From positions 1 to 10,031 of the forward strand of contig JAPKCP010000112.1 in assembly GCA_028822885.1 (NCBI GenBank): 10,031 nucleotides of DNA. Direction: 5' to 3'. Under the pieces are notes generated by a model. It searched no databases. It saw only the letters and a list, made by a program, of their open reading frames with translations, and was not told the DNA's origin. Shown here piece after piece: positions 1 to 5,436 of this stretch (positions are counted from its first letter, which is position 1; each line of letters opens with the position of its first letter). The translations under genes and the position numbers were made by a program. The DNA is from Yoonia sp. Its GTDB lineage: Bacteria; Pseudomonadota; Alphaproteobacteria; Rhodobacterales; Rhodobacteraceae.

Positions 1-12
1 GTGCGGACATGA
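1..12 (+). CDS. possible 3' end of an upstream gene, perhaps an ABC permease
   Basis: The first reading frame gives Val-Arg-Thr and then TGA. That stop shares an ATGA with the ATG of the ABC ATPase gene, which is the usual translationally coupled 4-bp overlap inside an importer operon. In peptide ABC operons the gene before the ATPase is normally the second inner-membrane permease, so a DppC-like permease is the natural guess. Only three codons are visible, so its identity is inference from position alone. Confidence 0.3.
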   Translation: MRT

Positions 13-1640
13 CGTTGCTATCCGTCCAAAACCTATCGCTTGCGATCAATGGAACGCCAATCTTGCATGATGTCAGTTTTGATATCGCGGCAGGTGAAAT
101 TGTGGCTGTGACGGGCGAAAGTGGGTCTGGCAAGTCGATGACGGCCCTTGCTATTATGGGGCTCTTGCCGCGTGGTTCAGTATCAAAGGGGCGCATTGAT
201 CTGGGTGGACAAGACGTCCTAACCACGGATGAACCTACACTTTGTGAGATGCGTGGCCGCGATGTTGGGATGATTTTTCAAGAACCGATGACGGCGTTGA
301 ACCCGGTGCAGACGATTGGCGCACAGGTGGCTGAAACAATCCTTGTTCACGGTGACGCAGACAGGGCCGGGGCCAAATTGCGCGCCGCTGAGATGTTGGA
401 GCGTGTTGGCCTGCCCAATCGCGATGTGCCGTTATCGCGCTACCCGCATGAATTATCGGGTGGCCAACGCCAGCGCGTCGTGATCGCGATGGCAATTGCG
501 CTGCGCCCAAAGCTTTTGATCGCGGATGAACCGACAACAGCGCTGGATGTGACGACGCAAGCAACGATCCTTGATCTGCTGTGCGATCTTGTAGCGGATT
601 TTGGCATGGGATTACTGATGATCACCCACGATCTGGCCGTTGTTGCAGACATGGCGGACAAGATCGTGGTGATGCAAAATGGCAATTTGGTAGAACAGGG
701 GCCAACGCAGACTGTGTTGCACGCCATGCAGCACCCTTACACAAAGGCGTTGTTTGCAGCATCGACCCATAAAGTAAATTTACCGCCAAGACCTGCACCT
801 GTGCCCCTTTTGTCGGTGCAAAACGTCGTCCGTGATTACAAGACACCACGCAAAACGATTTTTGGAAGGCCCGGTGCATTTCGGGCGATCGATCAGGTTA
901 GCTTTGTGTTGAACAAGGGTGAACGGCTTGGCCTAGTCGGGGAAAGTGGCTGCGGCAAGTCTACATTGACGCGTGCCATTCTTGGGCTGGAACGGTTACA
1001 GGGCGGTACGATTACCCTCGATGGCGATCCAGTTTTCAGTGGTAAACAGCCTAACCTTGCTGTGCGTCGCAAGATGCAGGTCGTGTTTCAAGATCCTTAC
1101 GGATCATTTAACCCACGCCACCGCGTGGACCGTTTAATCACAGAACCCTTTCATCTGCTTGAAACGCCGCCAACTGGCGCGATGCGGGCTGAAGCTATCT
1201 CGACGGCATTGACTGATGTTGGGCTTTCGCCCGATGATGCGACGAAATACATCCATGAATTCTCAGGCGGGCAGCGGCAAAGGATCGCAATTGCGCGCGC
1301 GCTCATTGTTTCGCCTGACCTGATTGTTTTTGACGAAGCGGTGTCTGCATTGGATGTCTCCGTGCGCGCGCAGGTTCTGGATTTGTTGGCCGAACTGTGC
1401 AGCCAACGCCCGCTGTCCTACCTGTTTATCTCACATGACTTGTCAGTTGTGCGCACAATCACGGACAGGGTTCTGGTGATGCAGGCTGGTAAAATCGTGG
1501 AGCAAGGCGAAACTGAAGACGTGTTTCAAAACCCGCAACACCCCTACACGCAATCCCTTCTTGCAGCGGCGCCAACTTTACCAGACCTTATGGGCAATCA
1601 AAGACCGCAACCTTTTCTGGCGAAAAATATCCCCGGCTGA
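9..1640 (+). CDS. fused two-domain ATP-binding protein of a peptide/nickel-type ABC importer (DppD-DppF fusion)
   Basis: This 543-residue cytoplasmic ATPase should energise uptake of dipeptides, oligopeptides or a related solute by an inner-membrane ABC importer. Two complete nucleotide-binding domains are visible. Domain 1 has Walker A GESGSGKS (36-43), Q-loop Gln91, signature LSGGQ (149-153), Walker B ending in Asp173-Glu174, and switch His207. Domain 2 has Walker A GESGCGKS (311-318), Gln361, FSGGQ (418-422), Walker B Asp442-Glu443, and His476. Each domain ends with the HPYT segment (242-245 and 511-514) typical of the oligopeptide ATPase C-terminal extension, so the protein matches the YejF/GsiA-like fused layout at normal length. 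The ATG overlaps the upstream stop as ATGA, implying an operon with permease genes outside the window. A P1 peptidase gene follows 52 bp downstream. All catalytic residues look intact. The substrate cannot be read from the ATPase alone. Confidence 0.93.
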   Translation: MTLLSVQNLSLAINGTPILHDVSFDIAAGEIVAVTGESGSGKSMTALAIMGLLPRGSVSKGRIDLGGQDVLTTDEPTLCEMRGRDVGMIFQEPMTALNPVQTIGAQVAETILVHGDADRAGAKLRAAEMLERVGLPNRDVPLSRYPHELSGGQRQRVVIAMAIALRPKLLIADEPTTALDVTTQATILDLLCDLVADFGMGLLMITHDLAVVADMADKIVVMQNGNLVEQGPTQTVLHAMQHPYTKALFAASTHKVNLPPRPAPVPLLSVQNVVRDYKTPRKTIFGRPGAFRAIDQVSFVLNKGERLGLVGESGCGKSTLTRAILGLERLQGGTITLDGDPVFSGKQPNLAVRRKMQVVFQDPYGSFNPRHRVDRLITEPFHLLETPPTGAMRAEAISTALTDVGLSPDDATKYIHEFSGGQRQRIAIARALIVSPDLIVFDEAVSALDVSVRAQVLDLLAELCSQRPLSYLFISHDLSVVRTITDRVLVMQAGKIVEQGETEDVFQNPQHPYTQSLLAAAPTLPDLMGNQRPQPFLAKNIPG

Positions 1641-1692
1641 GGCAAACTTACAAAGAAAATCCGCGCTTGTGCGGTCAATTGGATCAAACGCG

Positions 1693-2700
1693 ATGAAACC
1701 CGGACCCCTCAATTTGATCACCGACGTGCCCGGCCTTTTGGTCGGCAACGCGCAAGACGACGTTATTAAAACAGGCGCGACTGTTGTGACCGCCGATCAG
1801 CCATTTACCGCATCGGTTCACGTCATGGGTGGCGCACCGGGAACACGCGAGACAGATTTGCTGGCTCCGGATAAACTAGTGCCGGCGGTAGATGCGATCT
1901 TCTTATCTGGCGGGTCGGCGTTTGGCCTTGATGCAGGGTCAGGCGTCATGGACGGGCTGCGATTGGCAGGGCGTGGATTTCCAGTTGGGGCGATGACCGT
2001 GCCATTGGTCCCGGGCGCAATCTTGTTTGATTTGATTAACGGTGGGGATAAGGCGTGGAACGAAAATCCCTATCGCGCATTGGGTCGTGCGGCCTTTGAC
2101 GCGGCAGGCGTTGATTTTGAACTTGGCAGCCATGGTGCAGGTACAGGTGCCACAGCGGCGATGCAAAAAGGCGGGCTTGGGTCCGCATCTGTAGAACTGG
2201 CGGACGGCACGATTGTCGGAGCATTGGTGGCCGCGAACCCGATTGGGTCCGTGACGACACCGGGATCGCAGACCTTTTGGGCCGCGCCGTATGAGGTCGG
2301 GGATGAGTTTGGTGGTCTTGGCGTTAATCCCGCTAGCAATTTGGGTGATCTTCCTGCGAGTGAGAAGGCAGCTGCAATGACGCTATCAGCCCAGCCAACG
2401 AATACAACAATCGCTGTTGTTGCCACAAATGCTGTCTTGACCAAGGCCCAATGTCAGCGGGTTGCAGTGGCTGCACATGACGGTATGGCAAGGGCGATTG
2501 TACCGTCGCATACCCCGTATGACGGTGACTTGGTTTTTGCACTTTCGACGGGGCGTGCGGACGAAGCGGTTGATGATGCTGCACTTCTTGAGATTGGCCA
2601 TGCAGCGGCGGTTTGCCTCAGCCGCGCTATTGCCCGCGGCATCTATCACGCAACACCTGCCGACAGTGATCTTTTGCCGTGTTGGTCGCAACAAGGCTAA
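1693..2700 (+). CDS. P1 family (S58, DmpA/NylC-like) self-processing aminopeptidase or amidohydrolase
   Basis: This 335-residue protein has the Ntn-hydrolase fold of the P1/S58 family, which includes the L-aminopeptidase/D-amidase DmpA, beta-aminopeptidases and the nylon-oligomer hydrolase NylC. The visible family pattern is an N-terminal ITDVPGLLVGNA, then GGSAFGLDAGSGVMDGL, a glycine-rich GAGTGATA, ANPIGSV, and finally NTTIAVVATNAVLTK. By family analogy the precursor should cut itself between Asn237 and Thr238, which frees Thr238 as the nucleophile and gives an alpha and a beta chain. There is no signal peptide, so it should act in the cytoplasm. I start it at the ATG at 1693, because upstream in-frame codons run into the end of the ABC gene and add sequence with no family match. 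The Shine-Dalgarno is weak (GGA at 1681-1683). Its position 52 bp after a peptide-type ABC ATPase suggests it cleaves what that importer brings in. The family assignment is strong; the substrate is unknown. Confidence 0.88.
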   Translation: MKPGPLNLITDVPGLLVGNAQDDVIKTGATVVTADQPFTASVHVMGGAPGTRETDLLAPDKLVPAVDAIFLSGGSAFGLDAGSGVMDGLRLAGRGFPVGAMTVPLVPGAILFDLINGGDKAWNENPYRALGRAAFDAAGVDFELGSHGAGTGATAAMQKGGLGSASVELADGTIVGALVAANPIGSVTTPGSQTFWAAPYEVGDEFGGLGVNPASNLGDLPASEKAAAMTLSAQPTNTTIAVVATNAVLTKAQCQRVAVAAHDGMARAIVPSHTPYDGDLVFALSTGRADEAVDDAALLEIGHAAAVCLSRAIARGIYHATPADSDLLPCWSQQG

Positions 2701-2718
2701 CTTTTAGAACGCTATTTT

Positions 2719-2724
2719 GAAGGA
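2719..2724 (+). promoter_or_regulatory. ribosome binding site of the phosphoglucomutase gene
   Basis: GAAGGA lies six bases before the ATG at 2731. This is near-ideal spacing and fixes the start. It also indicates that the gene is translated independently although it sits only 30 bp after the peptidase stop. Confidence 0.7.
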
Positions 2725-2730
2725 CGTATT

Positions 2731-4362
2731 ATGACAAGTTTGACCATCCAAACCACCCCCATTGATGGGCAAAAACCAGGAACATCTGGCCTGCGCAAAA
2801 AGGCCAGAACGTTCATGGAGCCGCATTATCTTGAGAATTTCGTGCAAGCGATTTTTGATGGCGTTGGCGGTGTTAATGGCAAAACGCTTGTTTTGGGCGG
2901 AGATGGGCGGTTTCACAATGATGTGGCAGTGCGCACAATCTTGCAGATGGCGGCAGCCAATGGCGCTGCCAAAATGATTGTTGGGCAGGGTGGGCTACTG
3001 TCGACGCCAGCCGCGTCGCATCTGATCCGATTACATGAGACCGATGGCGGGATCATTCTCTCAGCCAGCCATAATCCCGGTGGTATCGACGAAGATTTTG
3101 GTATCAAGTTCAATACACCAAACGGTGGCCCCGCCCCCGAGGGCGTGACTGATGCGATTTATGCGCGTACGAAAACGATCGATAGCTACCGTATCTTGGA
3201 CTGCGCAGCACCAGATATTGACGTGATTGGCGAAAGCCGACTTGGCGACATGAGTGTGACGATTGTTGATCCTGTTACTGATTATGCTGATCTGATGGAA
3301 ACACTGTTCGATTTTGGTGCGATCCGTGCGCTCTTTGCTGACGATTTCACGATGCAATTTGATGCGATGAACGCGATCACTGGTCCCTATGCGCGCGAGG
3401 TGCTTGAGACTCGCTTGGGTGCGTCTGCTGGCACGGTTGTTCACGGCATCCCGCAGCCTGATTTTGGGGGCATGCACCCTGATCCAAACCCCACTTGGGC
3501 GCACGAGTTGATGGCGACAATGTTCGCCGAAGATGGCCCAGATTTTGGGGCAGCATCGGATGGTGACGGCGACCGCAATATGATCGTTGGGCAGCGCTGC
3601 TATGTCAGCCCGTCGGATAGCCTGGCGCTGATCGCGGCCCATGCAACGGTTGCCCCCGGCTACAAGCAGGGACTGAGTGGTGTTGCCCGTTCGATGCCAA
3701 CATCTGCTGCTGTGGATCGTGTCGCGCAAGCGTTGGGTATTCCATGTTTTGAGACGCCAACGGGCTGGAAGTTTTTTGGAAACCTGATGGATGACGGTCA
3801 GGTCGCTTTGTGTGGCGAAGAAAGCTTTGGCACCGGGTCGGACCACATTCGCGAAAAGGATGGTCTTTGGGCTGTCTTGATGTGGCTCAATATGATCGCA
3901 GCAACAGGGCAAGGCGTCCAAGAACTTCTCAAGTCTCATTGGGCGACTTACGGGCGGAATTATTATTCACGCCACGACTTTGAAGCGATTCCAACAGCGC
4001 AAGCTGATGTTGTTTTTGATGGGCTTCGCGTGCATTTGCATGCGCTTGTTGGTCAGGAATTCGCAGGTTTGGCTGTCACCGCCGCAGACGAATTCAGCTA
4101 TTCAGACCCGGTTGATGGATCGGTGTCGCACCAACAAGGATTGCGTGTGATGTTTGGGCCTGGAACACGCTTTGTTCTGCGCAAATCTGGAACAGGCACG
4201 ACAGGTGCGACACTGCGGCTTTATCTTGAAGTACTGGAAGAAGACCCAACTCGCTTTGATCAAGATGCGCAGGTGGCGCTATCAGGTGTGATCCAGGCGG
4301 CCCATAAAATTTTAGGTCTGCAAGATTTCATTGGCCGAACGACCCCGGACGTCGTCACTTGA
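2731..4362 (+). CDS. pgm: alpha-D-phosphoglucomutase, PGM1 type
   Basis: This 543-residue cytoplasmic enzyme interconverts glucose 1-phosphate and glucose 6-phosphate (EC 5.4.2.2), linking glycolysis to glycogen, UDP-glucose and cell-envelope sugar synthesis. All four active-site loops are present. The N-terminal QKPGTSGLRKK segment leads in. The phosphoserine loop SASHNPGG (111-118) carries the phosphorylated Ser113. The metal loop SDGDGDRN has Asp277, Asp279 and Asp281. The sugar-specificity loop is GEESFG (362-367), followed by TGSDHIREKDG, and the phosphate-binding loop is RKSGTGTTG (484-492). The loop wording, above all SGTGTTGATLR and GSDHIREKDG, resembles the PGM1-type enzymes shared with eukaryotes more than the E. 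coli Pgm type. Length is normal and nothing is missing. Its neighbours, a peptidase and an oxidoreductase, are not glycogen genes, so it seems to stand alone. A hairpin with a T tract starts 20 bp after its stop. Confidence 0.97.
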   Translation: MTSLTIQTTPIDGQKPGTSGLRKKARTFMEPHYLENFVQAIFDGVGGVNGKTLVLGGDGRFHNDVAVRTILQMAAANGAAKMIVGQGGLLSTPAASHLIRLHETDGGIILSASHNPGGIDEDFGIKFNTPNGGPAPEGVTDAIYARTKTIDSYRILDCAAPDIDVIGESRLGDMSVTIVDPVTDYADLMETLFDFGAIRALFADDFTMQFDAMNAITGPYAREVLETRLGASAGTVVHGIPQPDFGGMHPDPNPTWAHELMATMFAEDGPDFGAASDGDGDRNMIVGQRCYVSPSDSLALIAAHATVAPGYKQGLSGVARSMPTSAAVDRVAQALGIPCFETPTGWKFFGNLMDDGQVALCGEESFGTGSDHIREKDGLWAVLMWLNMIAATGQGVQELLKSHWATYGRNYYSRHDFEAIPTAQADVVFDGLRVHLHALVGQEFAGLAVTAADEFSYSDPVDGSVSHQQGLRVMFGPGTRFVLRKSGTGTTGATLRLYLEVLEEDPTRFDQDAQVALSGVIQAAHKILGLQDFIGRTTPDVVT

Positions 4363-4381
4363 CCCAGATTGACCGAACTGA

Positions 4382-4407
4382 GCGTGCGATGCACGCGCGA
4401 CATTTTT
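4382..4407 (+). terminator. weak candidate rho-independent terminator after pgm
   Basis: A perfect 6-bp stem, GCGTGC (4382-4387) with GCACGC (4391-4396), encloses the 3-base loop GAT. Five T residues follow at 4403-4407. The stem starts 20 bp after the pgm stop. The T run is short and sits six bases after the stem, so termination may be inefficient. No energy calculation was done. Confidence 0.45.
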
Positions 4408-4422
4408 GATTGGTTGAACGCC

Positions 4423-4480
4423 GGGGGCAGTGGAAGGTTGAACCTTTGGATGCCTCCAGCGGAGATGTTTGGGTCAGGAA
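4423..4480 (+). repeat. nested hairpin plus 'GCCTCC-GCGG-AGATGTTTGG' 3'-end motif, probably a dispersed rhodobacterial element
   Basis: The outer arms GGGGGCA (4423-4429) and TGCCTCC (4451-4457) pair over seven positions with one G-T pair. Inside them, AAGGT and ACCTT (4434-4446) form a second stem around TGA. The 3' arm runs on into a GCGGAGATGTTTGG stretch. From memory, Rhodobacterales genomes carry many intergenic copies reading like GCCTCCGGCGG followed by GATATTTGG, usually just beyond gene 3' ends. This one sits between two convergent genes, as that would predict. Only one copy is seen in this window, so its repeat nature is recalled rather than shown. It may help end transcription from one or both sides, although no T tract follows on either strand. 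Confidence 0.4.
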
Positions 4481-4492
4481 CACGCGCGCGGG

Positions 4493-5365
4493 TTAACCTG
4501 CTTGTGCCAAGCGTTTGAGCAAAGAGGAAGTGTCCCAGCGTCCGCCGCCCAGCTTTTGGACATCTTTGTAGAATTGGTCAACGAGAGCTGTAACAGGAAG
4601 GCTCGCCCCATTGTCGTTGGCTGTTGCAAGGCAGATCGCGAGGTCTTTGCGCATCCAATCGACTGCAAAACCGTGGTCGAAGTCATCGGCGAGCATTGTT
4701 TTGTATCGGTTTGCCATTTGCCAGCTACCCGCAGCACCTTGGCTGATGACCTCAACAACAGATTCGCCATCGAGCCCTGCTTTTTGGGCGAAGTGGAGTG
4801 CTTCTGACAGGCCTTGCATGAGACCTGCGATTGCAATCTGGTTGCACATTTTGGTCATCTGACCTGCGCCGCTGTCGCCAATACGTCTGCACAGTTTGGC
4901 ATAAGTTGTGATGATCTTTTCAGCTGTATCGTATTGCGATTGCACGCCACCACACATGATTGACAGCTGGCCGTTTTCTGCACCTGCTTGACCGCCAGAT
5001 ACTGGTGCATCGATAAAGCCGACCCCTTTTTGCGCTGCAATTGCGAATAATTCGCTTGTGACCGCTGCTGATACTGTCGTGTGGTCAACGAAGATCGAGC
5101 CAGTCACCATTTCTGCAAAAGCGCCATCGGCACCGAGCGTGACTGACCGCAAGTCGTCATCATTTCCGACGCAAGCCATAACGAGGTCGGCACCAGCCGC
5201 TGCTGCGCGTGGCGTCGTTGCCATGCGGCCGCCATGTTCGCTGACCCAAGCTTCAGCTTTTGCGGCAGTGCGGTTATAAACGGTGACGTCATGACCGGCG
5301 GCTTGCAGGTGTCCTGCCATTGGGTAGCCCATCACCCCTAGCCCCAAGAATGCGAGTTTTGACAT
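4493..5365 (-). CDS. NAD(P)-dependent beta-hydroxyacid dehydrogenase family (3-hydroxyisobutyrate dehydrogenase / tartronate-semialdehyde or glyoxylate reductase-like)
   Basis: This 290-residue cytoplasmic oxidoreductase belongs to the family that oxidises 3-hydroxyisobutyrate or reduces tartronate, succinic or glyoxylic (semi)aldehydes. The Rossmann fingerprint GLGVMG is at residues 8-13. The second strand ends in Asn31-Arg32-Thr33 rather than an acidic residue, a pattern usually linked to NADP(H) preference, as in glyoxylate/succinic semialdehyde reductases. The substrate loop DAPVSGG (119-125) and the GAGQMTKMCN block are present, with catalytic Lys172 and Asn175. So is a C-terminal MRKDL with Lys240 that shapes the active site. 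The ATG at 5365 has a modest AAAGGG upstream. The gene lies 71 bp downstream of the c-di-GMP protein on the same strand and may share its transcript. It converges on pgm. The family is certain but the exact substrate is not; valine catabolism genes are not visible around it. Confidence 0.9.
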   Translation of the reverse strand: MSKLAFLGLGVMGYPMAGHLQAAGHDVTVYNRTAAKAEAWVSEHGGRMATTPRAAAAGADLVMACVGNDDDLRSVTLGADGAFAEMVTGSIFVDHTTVSAAVTSELFAIAAQKGVGFIDAPVSGGQAGAENGQLSIMCGGVQSQYDTAEKIITTYAKLCRRIGDSGAGQMTKMCNQIAIAGLMQGLSEALHFAQKAGLDGESVVEVISQGAAGSWQMANRYKTMLADDFDHGFAVDWMRKDLAICLATANDNGASLPVTALVDQFYKDVQKLGGGRWDTSSLLKRLAQAG

Positions 5366-5436
5366 GATAGCGCCCTTTGTATTGGTGAGATTTCTTTACC
5401 ACATCATGGCTGAATTGGGAGATGCCGCAAGGACAA

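Noticed and set aside
1661..1674. CCGC/GCGG hairpin between the ABC and peptidase genes
   Set aside because: A 4-bp stem with no T tract is too weak to call a terminator, and it lies within a probable operon.
1561..1692. Upstream extension of the P1 peptidase start to 1561
   Set aside because: The added 44 residues overlap the C-terminus of the ABC protein and do not look like family sequence. The family's typical N-terminal segment (ITDVPGLLVGNA) begins shortly after the ATG at 1693.
3061..3939. Long 292-codon open frame on the minus strand inside pgm
   Set aside because: It lies wholly antisense to a gene with every phosphoglucomutase motif intact, and its own translation is rich in Arg, His and Cys with no recognisable domain. 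It is a shadow frame.
4469..4807. Plus-strand open frame opposite the dehydrogenase gene
   Set aside because: It is antisense to a gene with a clear Rossmann fold and catalytic lysine, and has no recognisable domain of its own.
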